A stretch of DNA of 64,000 nucleotides, from positions 53,968 to 117,967 of the forward strand of contig JAPLMX010000189.1 of NCBI GenBank assembly GCA_026386805.1, in the 5' to 3' direction. The position numbers and the translations under genes are program-made. Position 1 is the stretch's first letter; the number at the start of each line of letters is the position of its first letter. Under the pieces are notes generated by a model, which was not told the origin of the DNA, made no database searches, and saw only the letters and a program-made list of their open reading frames with translations. The DNA is from Phycisphaerae bacterium. GTDB taxonomy: Bacteria; Planctomycetota; Phycisphaerae; Sedimentisphaerales; Anaerobacaceae. Positions 54,406 through 64,000 of the stretch are shown here, piece by piece.

Positions 54406-55659
54406 GTGGCTTTGCGATCCTTGCGTGTGACGTGCTTGTTGTGTTGTTCCCTTCTGTGGGCCGGGACCGGGTGTACGACGCTTCGGCCGGCGCACGATGC
54501 GATTCACCCGGCCGCGTCGCTGCCGGCCACAACGCCGTGGGACCTGGCTGCCCTGAGCGAGCCGCCGAAGTGCGAGTGGGTGGACCAGGCGGGGCCGGTG
54601 CGGTCGCTCTACTACCAAGGGCTGCCCTACAAGGGTAAGGCGACACGGGTGTTTGCCTATTATGCCAGTCCGGCTACATTAGGGGCCGGGGCTGCGACGG
54701 GTAAGGGCTTTCCGGGAGTTGTCCTGGTGCATGGCGGCGGAGGCACGGCCTTCAAAGAGTGGGCCGAGTTGTGGGCCGGGCGTGGGTACGCCGCGATTGC
54801 CATGGACCTGGCCGGCTGCGGGCCGGATAAGAAGCGATTGGCCGATGGCGGTCCGGATCAGAGCGACGAGACGAAGTTCGGGGCCATTGACCTGCCGCCG
54901 GGGGAGCAGTGGACGTATCACGCGGTCGCCAACGTGATTTTGGCCCATTCGCTGCTGCGAAGTCTCAAGGAGGTCGATGCGCGGCGCACGGCCGTCACGG
55001 GGATCAGTTGGGGCGGGTATCTGACGTGCATCGCGGCCGGCCTGGATGACCGGTTCCAGGCGGCCGTGCCGGTCTATGGGTGCGGATTCCTGCAGGAGAA
55101 CAGCGTGTGGCTCGCGCGGTTCGAGAAGATGACGCCCGAGCAGAGGGACCGGTGGGTCCGGCTGTGGGACCCCTCCATGTACATCGGCTCGGCGGTGATG
55201 CCGGTGTTCTTCCTCGATGGCACCAACGACTTCGCCTATCCGCTCGACAGCTACGCCAAGACCTACGGTTTGGTCAAGAGCGAACGCAACTTTCGCATCA
55301 CGATCAATATGCCTCACGGCCATCCCCAGGGCTGGGCACCCATCGAGATCGGGCTATTCGTCGATGAGCATCTGCGCGGCGGCAAGCCGCTGCCGGCGAT
55401 CCTGTCGCCCAAGAGAGGCAACGACGAGGTCGTCGCCAACGTGCGGACCCGGACGAGTCTCGTTTCAGCAGCCCTTCACTACACGACGGAGGCAGGCCCG
55501 ATCAACAAGCGGCCGTGGCAGACGGCGCCGGGCCGGATCGAAGGCTCTCAGATCGTCGTGAAAGCGCCGCCCCAGGAGGCCACGATATGGTTCCTCACGG
55601 TCACGGACGAACGCGGGGCCGTGGTGTCCAGCGAACTCGTATTCGGCCCGAAACGATGA
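54406..55659 (+). CDS. Lipoprotein alpha/beta hydrolase (acetyl esterase-like)
   Basis: 417 residues from a GTG start behind GAGAGG. A lipobox LLWAGTGC at about residue 23 suggests anchoring. The alpha/beta hydrolase fold shows the oxyanion segment GVVLVHGGGGTAF, the nucleophile elbow TGISWGGYLT (Ser near residue 200), FFLDGTNDFAYP (acid Asp) and NMPHGHPQGW (His). The order matches the dienelactone hydrolase/acetyl-xylan-esterase branch. The C-terminal about 90 residues are beta-rich. It probably removes acyl groups from plant or algal polysaccharides, in keeping with the fucosidase and glycosidase genes. Confidence 0.88.
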   Translation: MALRSLRVTCLLCCSLLWAGTGCTTLRPAHDAIHPAASLPATTPWDLAALSEPPKCEWVDQAGPVRSLYYQGLPYKGKATRVFAYYASPATLGAGAATGKGFPGVVLVHGGGGTAFKEWAELWAGRGYAAIAMDLAGCGPDKKRLADGGPDQSDETKFGAIDLPPGEQWTYHAVANVILAHSLLRSLKEVDARRTAVTGISWGGYLTCIAAGLDDRFQAAVPVYGCGFLQENSVWLARFEKMTPEQRDRWVRLWDPSMYIGSAVMPVFFLDGTNDFAYPLDSYAKTYGLVKSERNFRITINMPHGHPQGWAPIEIGLFVDEHLRGGKPLPAILSPKRGNDEVVANVRTRTSLVSAALHYTTEAGPINKRPWQTAPGRIEGSQIVVKAPPQEATIWFLTVTDERGAVVSSELVFGPKR

Positions 55660-55688
55660 TGTGCGACGCACCGTTGTGAAACAAGACC

Positions 55689-55733
55689 ATAGAGAGCAGG
55701 CCGTGCCTCCCTTGCTGGACACACGGCCTGTTG
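55689..55733. terminator. Hairpin between convergent esterase and clpC genes
   Basis: CAGGCCGTG / CACGGCCTG 9-bp stem with a long loop. No T tract on either side, so termination here is only possible. Confidence 0.35.
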
Positions 55734-55764
55734 GATTTCAAAACAACGTCTGTGTTCGGTCGTG

Positions 55765-58272
<2,508 letters not shown>

Positions 58273-58330
58273 CTCTTCTATGACCTATTCCAAAGAATAT
58301 TAGTCAGTGCTTCTTAAATTCGTTGGGTTC

Positions 58331-58366
58331 GGGTTCCCCAATGCGATAGGTCGCGTCTGGGGGCCC
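58331..58366. repeat. R6 hairpin upstream of clpC
   Basis: GGTTCCCCAATGCGATAGGTC then GCGTCTGGGGGC folds on itself, and it aligns with the pilM-upstream copy at 48480. It sits about 60-95 nt before the clpC ATG. Confidence 0.6.
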
Positions 58367-58684
58367 TTGCCGCTCTTACCGCTACCCGATTTTCCGATAG
58401 CCTCCACTTTATCCCACAGTCTTGTCCGCTTGTCAACTCAGTCAATTCAATACCGGCCTCGTTCTGCGACAAAACACACAAGATCAGGCGTGCGTGCACC
58501 GTGTGAGGGTTCGGGTCCCTGGTCAATTATTATATGACGCGCACGCCCGTTGTGTTCACTTAGGTATCGGCAGAATCCGGCGGAGACTTTCCCCCATCCG
58601 TTGCCAAAGGCGCAACCCCCGCGTGCTAAAGCACTTTCGGACGTGCGTCGAGCAAAGGAAAGAATGTAGGAATGTAGGAATGTA

Positions 58685-58734
58685 GGAAGGAAAGAAAGCA
58701 GGAAGCAAAGAGCCTCCGGTCTTTCTTTCCTTCC
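58685..58734 (-). terminator. Long purine/pyrimidine hairpin, possible terminator of the coiled-coil gene
   Basis: GGAAGGAAAGAAAG and CTTTCTTTCCTTCC are perfect 14-nt inverses. A tandem AATGTAGG repeat (three copies) precedes it on the plus strand. On the minus strand it lies about 65 nt after the 58799 stop. Apart from the repeats, 58273-58798 contains no gene. Confidence 0.4.
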
Positions 58735-58780
58735 TTCTTACCTTCGCTCCGCTGGGCGGCTAAGCTTGCCGGTCGGGGCA

Positions 58781-58817
58781 GGTCTCCCAAACGCGGAATT
58801 ATGCGTTGGGGGGCCCT
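58781..58817. repeat. R6 hairpin overlapping the 3' end of the coiled-coil gene
   Basis: CTCCCAAACGCGGAATTATG then CGTTGGGGGGCCC, similar to the copies near pilM and clpC. It supplies the stop codon and last codons of the 58799-59086 gene. Confidence 0.6.
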
Positions 58818-59086
58818 CCTTCTTCGCGGTTACTGTTGTCCTCCAGCAGCTTGCGGAGGTAGGTGTTCTCCCGCCGGGTGGCCTCCAGGTCGAAGGCCTG
58901 GTATTTGATGCAGACTCTCAGGTAGTCCAATAACTCCTGAAGCGTGTTGATGCTCTTCTGGAGCTGCTTGCGGTTGGCCTCCGCCTGCTTCGCCAGATCG
59001 GCCAGTTTGGAGTGGGTAAAATCGACGCCATCACCGAATTGTTTGGCCAAATCGTTCAAAGCGCCTTCGAGGCTGGCTTCGTCCAT
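58799..59086 (-). CDS. Small coiled-coil protein
   Basis: 95 residues. Start at 59086, where GGAGGAG lies 7 nt upstream; the longer ORF (to 59359) has no support. The chain is almost all helix with heptads: EGALNDLAKQFGDGV, LADLAKQAEANRKQLQKSINTLQELLDYLRV, LEATRRENTYLRKLLEDN. It has no transmembrane segment. The last residues (EEGGPPNA) are encoded by an R6 repeat copy, so the repeat has moved the stop codon. Function unknown; an adaptor or scaffold is possible. Confidence 0.7.
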   Translation of the reverse strand: MDEASLEGALNDLAKQFGDGVDFTHSKLADLAKQAEANRKQLQKSINTLQELLDYLRVCIKYQAFDLEATRRENTYLRKLLEDNSNREEGGPPNA

Positions 59087-59426
59087 CGCAATCTCCTCCG
59101 GAATGCTTCTTAGGTGCGCGTGGGCCGCGAAACCATATTGCCCATTATAGCAGGACCCGGGGTGCGAAAAAAGGCGATACCAGCGGTTTTGCCCCTTTCG
59201 TCGCGATTCCACGCGGAAATAGGTCTTGTCCGACCGGCATTTGCCGAAGGTAGCGACTGAGCGGAATCTGCCGAACAGAAGCTTTGGGATGGCTATACCG
59301 CCCCGCCACTTTCTTTTGGCATAGCCATACGGGATGAGAACCGCAAGACCCAGGTGCATACCGCCGACGACAAAAGTGTTCGTCTTCGGCTTGGGCGAGT
59401 CCGCGCCACCCGGAGAAGCTCTGGGT

Positions 59427-60852
59427 TCAGTTCGTCGGATTCATGGTGCGGCCCAGGAACAGGATACTGCCGGAGCGGGCGTCGCGGATCAGGAAGACGA
59501 AGGGGTGATCGGCCCGGAAGACGGGAATCTTGCCCGGTCCCACTGACAGTAGTTTCATCGTGACCCCGGTGGCGGCGGTCGCCTCCGTGCCTTCCTCGTT
59601 CACGTCCACATAGGCCTGGTGGACCACGGCGGAGATGAACAGGTCGCGCCGGCCGGTCATGCCGGAAAAGTCCGCCTCCGAAGAGAAGGCATCCGTCATA
59701 CCCATCGACTTCAGCACGGTCCCCATGTCGAACTTTTGCGTCATCTTGAACCTTGGCACCGCAACAATGACCTCTCGCCTGTGAACTCCACCGAGCCACT
59801 TCGACACGTTCTCGGCCGTAAGCGCCTTCTCAAGCTCGCCGATGCCGGCCGCCTCTTTCGGCAGCAGGATGACCATCGAGAGCTCTTGGCCCACATAGGG
59901 CATTTCCAGCATCTGCAGCGTATCGGTCTCGGCGTAGCCGAACGTTGCCTTCTGGTTCATCATGGGGACCTGGACCTTGCCGCTATTGAGCAGGATAAAC
60001 GGCTCGTCCCGGGTGCGGTCCTTCTTGAACTGCGCGGCCCAGTTGCCCTTGAAGTAGACGGCGTTGGTCAGGACCAGCCGGGTCATGCTGTCGAGCATAC
60101 CCTCGCCGATGAGGTCCTTGATCTTGTCGTTGGTCTGCTTTTGGACCCAGGCGTTGATGGTCTGCCGGGCCTTCTCGGCCGCCTTGACGAAATTGACCCG
60201 CTCCAGGTGGCCGCCGTATTGGTCCTCGACCAGCTTGGCGAACGAGGACAGGAATTCATAGTCCTGCTGGCCCCACAGGGCGTTGGCGATGCGAAGCTCG
60301 TATTTGCCCTGACCGCCACGGGCGTTCAGGTCCTTGACGATCTCGCCGAAAGCCCGCGCGAAGCTCTCCTGTGACAGCGGCTCCTGGGATCCGCCCAGCT
60401 TCTGCACGACCTCTTTCGAGGTCGGCAGGCACAGAGCCTCCGCCATCTGCTCCTGCGTCCGGCCCTTGGCCCCGGCGTACGTCATTGCCAACGCGGTCGA
60501 GATGCTGTACGGCGAAAAGAACAGATTCCCCTGTTGGCTTTGAAGCTTCTGGTAGAGTTGCAGGGCGAAGTAGTTGTTCCCGCACGCCGCCAATCAGAAC
60601 CACCGGCAGAGCCGGTGGTATGAGGAAGGCCCCTAAAAGGGGCCATCGCGTGACTAATCGAACATTCAACTACCCTGGTCCTCCCGCTTCTCGCGGTCTT
60701 TTCCTCTTGGAGGTGCTAACGTGGAGTCTCGGTTAACGGAAACGCAATTTGGCGTCGTTGCTGAGATTCATCTCCGTCGGCTTTGCAGCGAAGCTGTCGC
60801 ACCCCATGGCCATAACCACCGTAAGTAACAGAACGATCTTGTACGTCGCCAT
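59427..60852 (-). pseudogene. Serpin (serine protease inhibitor) gene interrupted by a repeat
   Basis: The main part (59427-60593) encodes a near-complete serpin: NNYFALQLYQKLQSQQGNLFFSPYSISTALAM, LVLTNAVYFKGNWAAQF, VPRFKMTQKFDMG, the hinge and reactive loop VNEEGTEATAATGVTM and DHPFVFLIRDARSGSILFLG. The small hinge residues (EEGTEATAAT) suggest an inhibitory serpin. Its expected N-terminus lies upstream: from ATG 60852, behind a GGAGG site, comes a lipoprotein signal MATYKIVLLLTVVMAMGC and 21 more residues to a stop at 60733. Between the two is about 140 nt of palindromic repeat with stops. The 3' part could still be translated from TTG 60593 but would lack a signal. Confidence 0.8.
60594..60732. 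repeat. Repeat insertion in the serpin gene (family R8)
   Basis: Contains two strong palindromes, ACCACCGGCAGAGCCGGTGGT and GGCCCCTAAAAGGGGCC, and GAGACTCCACGTTAGC at the other end (minus strand). This looks like a REP/MITE-type unit. No target-site duplication could be fixed by eye. Confidence 0.7.
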
Positions 60853-61035
60853 CTCTCGGTCCTCCCAATTCGGAACGGACGTTGTGTTTATCCATTATGA
60901 CGCCGATTATACCCAGGCGGTTGACCGCCGTCAGCGCAAATGCGGCCGGACCTTGTTCTTGAGTCATCCGCTCCCGGCAGCTAAGATACCACTCGTGTAA
61001 CGACAAAAGCCTGATGGAGTCGCAGGGTAGGCGTC

Positions 61036-61527
61036 ATGGTGCGGATCACACATTTGGAAATCACGGCGAAGGACCAGTGGGTCCGAAGAGCACGGGCGGG
61101 CGCCGACATCGAGGTTCGCGAATGTGTGGTCAAGCAGCCACGATTCAACCGCTTCTTGTATGAGTACGTGGGCGGCGACTGGAGATGGATTGATCGCTTG
61201 GTCTGGTCCGCCCAACAGTGGCACGATTACGCCGCCAACGACAATCTTCGAACGTTCGTCGCGTACAGGCAAGGTTCCATCGCAGGCTATTACGAGCTTC
61301 AACAGCAGGACGGCGGCAGTGTCGAGATTCGCATCTTCGGCCTGACCCCGGAATTCGTCGGCCAAGGCTACGGCGGGCCGCTGCTCGACAGCGCCATCGA
61401 GAACGCCTTCGCCTGGGCGGCTCGCCGGGTCTGGCTGCACACCTGCTCGTTCGATCACCCCAACGCCCTGAACAACTACCTCAAGTCCGGCTTCAAAATC
61501 TTCAAGGTCGAAGAAAAGCCCGCGTGA
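61036..61527 (+). CDS. GNAT family N-acetyltransferase
   Basis: 163 residues. The acetyl-CoA site motif A is in FGLTPEFVGQGYGGPLLDSAIENAFAW (Q-G-Y-G-G, the usual R/QxxGxG/A), followed by VWLHTCSFDHPNALNNYLKSGFKIFK, the typical GNAT end with Asn and Tyr. Central strands RTFVAYRQGSIAGYYELQQQ match. Substrate unknown. Single gene; AGGGTAGG lies before the ATG. Confidence 0.9.
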   Translation: MVRITHLEITAKDQWVRRARAGADIEVRECVVKQPRFNRFLYEYVGGDWRWIDRLVWSAQQWHDYAANDNLRTFVAYRQGSIAGYYELQQQDGGSVEIRIFGLTPEFVGQGYGGPLLDSAIENAFAWAARRVWLHTCSFDHPNALNNYLKSGFKIFKVEEKPA

Positions 61528-61628
61528 AGCTGCTGTCTTGCCGTGTGCGTTCGCGCGTAGGTTGTCGTCGGGATAAGATCAGGATATCGACCGGTATCTT
61601 AACGCCCGCGCCAAATGCGAACACTCCG

Positions 61629-62231
61629 TCAGATCCGGGTGTCTGACACTCGGCAAGTAAGATCATCCACGATTTCATGCCAGTCCCGGACACGCATGAT
61701 GTTGTCTGCGACGCCACAGTCATTCCACGGATGAGCCAATAAGTAGCTTTGGATGCCTTGCTCGGCAAACTTGCGAGCTTGATCAAGGTCATCTTCAATG
61801 ATGGCCACGCAGGTACGGAATACAATGTGCTTGGTACCATGCTTGACGAAGTGTAAGGCATTGTGTGGAATCTTGTGCCTGTCAAGCCACAGGATAGTAG
61901 GAACCCTTGCCTGCTCCAGGCGTGATGTGACCAAATGAATTTGGTAGTCTGCATCGATCAGTTCACACAGGAATCCCTGTATCTCACAGTACGGCTCGAT
62001 TCTGAGGATATTGGCTTGTTCGGAAAACACCGGGTGAATCGTCGAAGTCCATTCGTCCTTTGTGATTCGGCGTCCCTCAGTATCGACACACTCCCAATAG
62101 TTGAAGTGTTTCACGTCCTCGTATCTCAGATTCACGCCCTCTTTGGAGCGATTCTTGATCACGTCTCGCATGACCTCGTCAGTGCGAGCAACAACGTTAT
62201 CGATATCAACAACAAGATATGTCCCGCCCAT
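61629..62231 (-). CDS. HAD-superfamily nucleotidase-like protein
   Basis: 200 residues. HAD motif I is LVVDIDNVVARTDEV (DxD near residue 9-11), motif II is probably LVTSR, and motif IV is CVAIIEDDLDQARKFAE (two Asp). The cap sits between motifs I and II and contains EGVNLRYEDVKHFNYWECV. This is the layout of 5'(3')-deoxyribonucleotidases, so dephosphorylation of dNMP or a similar small substrate is likely. GAGGTG lies before the ATG. It begins 14 nt after the stop of a membrane-anchored cytidine deaminase gene, and both share a lower GC content than their neighbours. Confidence 0.8.
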   Translation of the reverse strand: MGGTYLVVDIDNVVARTDEVMRDVIKNRSKEGVNLRYEDVKHFNYWECVDTEGRRITKDEWTSTIHPVFSEQANILRIEPYCEIQGFLCELIDADYQIHLVTSRLEQARVPTILWLDRHKIPHNALHFVKHGTKHIVFRTCVAIIEDDLDQARKFAEQGIQSYLLAHPWNDCGVADNIMRVRDWHEIVDDLTCRVSDTRI

Positions 62232-62245
62232 CGCGCACCTCTAAT

Positions 62246-63328
62246 CTACAAATGGAAAGCCGACGGAATTAGCTCTGCGAGCAGGGCCTGCTCAATCCGC
62301 GTTTCCGTGCAGGCAAGAACCACGAGGTCCTTTCCACCTAATTCGAAAAGGCTCTGACGGCACATGCCGCAGGGGAAACACGGTTCCTCCGTGTGGGTAA
62401 AGACGGCAATTTTGACAGGTTTTGAGTCTCCAGCCACGATCAAGGCACTGATGGCAGCTTCCTCAGCGTGAATCGTGTTGGAGTAGTTGTCAAACTCGAT
62501 ATTGCAGCCCACATAGATGTTGCCGCTTTCTGACAACACCGCTGCTCCAACGCGAAACCCCGAAAGATGTGCTCTCGCCTTCGCAGAGACCATTTTAGCT
62601 CGCTCGGCTAAATGCCTGTCCATATCAGTCGGTGAACCACTGTTCATTTCCTGCTGTCCTTTCCAGAGGCCATCATCTATGTGCGCACGGCGAGAGTAGA
62701 TTATACTGATGGGGATTCGGTAGGACACCACCAAAATCGCTACTGCAGCAAGACAGACGTATTTGTCTGATTCCGGGAAACGCTTGAGCAACCAACATGC
62801 CGCTGTGATGAGACCTGAGAGAACAACGAACACCAGGTTTATAGTACAGGCATGTTTCACCTTCTCTCTCTCGATCTGATCGGACGGCTGATAGACCCGC
62901 ACAAGCTCCCACAAAAAGTAGAGGAGAAACATGCATGTGTAGAAGAAGAGAAGCCAGCACAAATGGCCTCGCCAGTGCATCATGAGCCAGTAAAAAACTA
63001 TCAAGAGGCAGTCGATCGAATATGAGAGGACATTGCTCTCTGCCGGACCTGCTATCGTCCCCTTGTGATAGAACCACCAACTCAAAATGACAGCAATATA
63101 TGCGACAAAGAGGAAGCCAAAATCGATGCACGGGGTCTCTTTATCAATGTGATCCAGTTCCTGAAGACCCAGGCCCAAAACGACGGCGAACATGATAGTA
63201 ACCAGTTCGTGGATTGACTTGTTGAACCGCTTGTTCTTTTCGAGATCGCCAAGGTTCAGATTGCGGCCTCGAATCACACGAGAGAGGATTCGGTTTTCTC
63301 CTGACAAGATCGTCTTGAGCAGATTCAT
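62246..63328 (-). CDS. Membrane-anchored cytidine deaminase-like protein
   Basis: About 360 residues; start at ATG 63328 with AGGGG upstream, since the ORF track's longer start has no support. The N-terminal about 215 residues hold six predicted helices (ELVTIMFAVVLGLGLQEL; FGFLFVAYIAVILSWWFYH; CLLIVFYWLMMHW; LCWLLFFYTCMFLLYFLWELV; LVFVVLSGLITAACWLL; VCLAAVAILVVSYRIPI). The C-terminal domain (about 235-360) is a zinc-dependent cytidine deaminase: GFRVGAAVLSESGNIYVGCNIE, NTIHAEEAAI (His ligand and catalytic Glu, near residue 286) and PCFPCGMCRQSLFEL (two Cys ligands). Ordinary Cdd is soluble and about 130 residues. The fusion suggests an enzyme or sensor tethered at the membrane, not a housekeeping enzyme. 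Operon with the nucleotidase-like gene. Confidence 0.85.
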   Translation of the reverse strand: MNLLKTILSGENRILSRVIRGRNLNLGDLEKNKRFNKSIHELVTIMFAVVLGLGLQELDHIDKETPCIDFGFLFVAYIAVILSWWFYHKGTIAGPAESNVLSYSIDCLLIVFYWLMMHWRGHLCWLLFFYTCMFLLYFLWELVRVYQPSDQIEREKVKHACTINLVFVVLSGLITAACWLLKRFPESDKYVCLAAVAILVVSYRIPISIIYSRRAHIDDGLWKGQQEMNSGSPTDMDRHLAERAKMVSAKARAHLSGFRVGAAVLSESGNIYVGCNIEFDNYSNTIHAEEAAISALIVAGDSKPVKIAVFTHTEEPCFPCGMCRQSLFELGGKDLVVLACTETRIEQALLAELIPSAFHL

Positions 63329-63678
63329 CGTGGATCCCCTTCTTCTTGGTCCGAGAACCAATGGCACAAGCTGACGGCTTCCACCATTTCGTTGGCGGTC
63401 AGCACCCGCTTCGTCAAAGACTCCACAGCCACATGGCCATATCGACCATTTCCATAAGGAAGTTGACATGTCCATCTGGGACTTGCTTCCTCTTGCCACC
63501 AACACACAATCGTGGCTCAAGGGAGCGGGAAGCGAAGATTCTGCTTTTAGGCGCTTGACTGACAGCTTCAATCGATCCGCCGCGCAGGCTGCTGAACCCT
63601 ATAGTTCGGGGTGAAGTTGTATCTTGCCATGAATTAGCCTTGGTGCTATCATTGAGCGTGGTACAGGATCTAGTACAG

Positions 63679-63822
63679 ATGGCGAAAATACCAAATCAGC
63701 ACGAGTTGGAGCTTCTGCGGCTTCTCGCCCGCGGAGAGAAAGAAATCGAAGCAGGCAAAGGCCATGATCTCGACACGGTCCTCGCGGAGGCAGATGCCCT
63801 GTTGGAGGAAATGCAACGGTGA
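63679..63822 (+). CDS. Small antitoxin-like protein
   Basis: 47 residues from ATG 63679: MAKIPNQHELELLRLLARGEKEIEAGKGHDLDTVLAEADALLEE. The helix-rich, acidic C-terminus and the E.G.G.DLD.VLAEADALL pattern resemble the C-terminal half of Phd/ParD/RelB-type antitoxins. No toxin gene lies next to it on either side, though a mobile element begins 60 nt downstream and could have removed it. Confidence 0.55.
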   Translation: MAKIPNQHELELLRLLARGEKEIEAGKGHDLDTVLAEADALLEEMQR

Positions 63823-63867
63823 AAGTCCGTTTCACTCCTTCTGCTCGGACAACGATCCCCATCTACT

Positions 63868-63914
63868 GAATTTCGCATAATATAGTGACAGATTTTTCGC
63901 ATAATATATTGACA
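63868..63914 (+). repeat. Direct repeats at the probable left end of an insertion sequence
   Basis: TTTCGCATAATATAGTGACA and TTTCGCATAATATATTGACA stand in tandem 21-22 nt apart. They are AT-rich in a GC-rich region and lie just before the partial transposase-like gene. The second copy ends in TTGACA, which could also act as a -35 box. Confidence 0.55.
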
Positions 63915-63943
63915 CCAGCGTTTCGTTCTCGTAGGCTGTCCGC

Positions 63944-64000
63944 ATGGACAGAAAAGGACGAACACGAAGGGACTTCGACGAGTTGGAGAACCGCCGAAAG
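63944..64000 (+). CDS. 5' end of a probable transposase gene (cut by window edge)
   Basis: Only MDRKGRTRRDFDELENRRK is visible before the window ends. The basic helical start and E-x-RR pattern are like the opening of helix-turn-helix transposases of the IS630 type. The direct repeats upstream support an insertion sequence. Too short to be sure. Confidence 0.35.
   Translation, partial: MDRKGRTRRDFDELENRRK

Overview
The window is a high-GC, gene-dense bacterial chromosome segment. The gene content points to the phylum Planctomycetota, probably a Phycisphaerae or Sedimentisphaerales-like lineage: a Tat-exported TIM-barrel isomerase, a DUF1080 protein, a GH29 fucosidase, a PilM-centred pilus platform with oversized partners, a lipoprotein-type serpin, a Ser/Thr kinase, and intergenic DNA packed with palindromic repeats. 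This assignment is inferred from gene content; there is no rRNA gene in the window. No phage, CRISPR array or replication origin is visible.

Layout. 0-11 kb: mixed metabolic and housekeeping genes (isomerase, SH3-like protein, rhomboid protease, M24 peptidase, DUF1080-PHP fusion, ligA-ribD operon), with a candidate small RNA at 3.9-4.1 kb. 11-20 kb: a minus-strand group of exported proteins (pilin-like subunit, second small exported protein, PapD-like protein, secretin with eight beta-sandwich repeats, small lipoprotein). 20.5 kb: tRNA-Asn with a good promoter. 21-24 kb: an overlapping protein kinase / metallophosphatase pair and a glycosidase-like protein. 24-28 kb: an accessory patch with a decayed gene, an N6-adenine DNA methyltransferase and a PIN nuclease. 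28-34 kb: ahcY, a large membrane protein and a receiver-like / GGDEF pair. 34-42 kb: hemerythrin and a frameshifted DUF6448 gene, fucosidase, ABC exporter, a REP-associated transposase (RAYT) locus, MgtC and a GT21-like glycosyltransferase. 42-50 kb: PilM and two partner proteins, then mtaB. 50-54 kb: DUF433, split STAND-type genes and vapBC. 54-61 kb: esterase-like lipoprotein, clpC, a coiled-coil protein and a serpin gene interrupted by a repeat. 61-64 kb: GNAT, a lower-GC operon of a HAD nucleotidase-like protein and a membrane-anchored cytidine deaminase, an antitoxin-like protein and the start of a probable transposase.

The most striking property is colonisation by several families of short palindromic repeats. 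One family is inserted in frame in two unrelated proteins (LigA and the diguanylate cyclase) and encodes nearly the same peptide, EGVPPS(K/N)RGQDARDT. Another surrounds a RAYT gene whose 5' end is itself duplicated, and a related sequence forms part of the MtaB C-terminus. A third insertion breaks a serpin gene. The best candidates for undescribed systems are the deaminase/nucleotidase operon (62-63 kb), the secretin/chaperone/pilin group (11-20 kb), the methyltransferase-PIN pair (25-28 kb) and the split STAND locus (50-53 kb). All functional claims come from reading motifs by eye; no database search was run.
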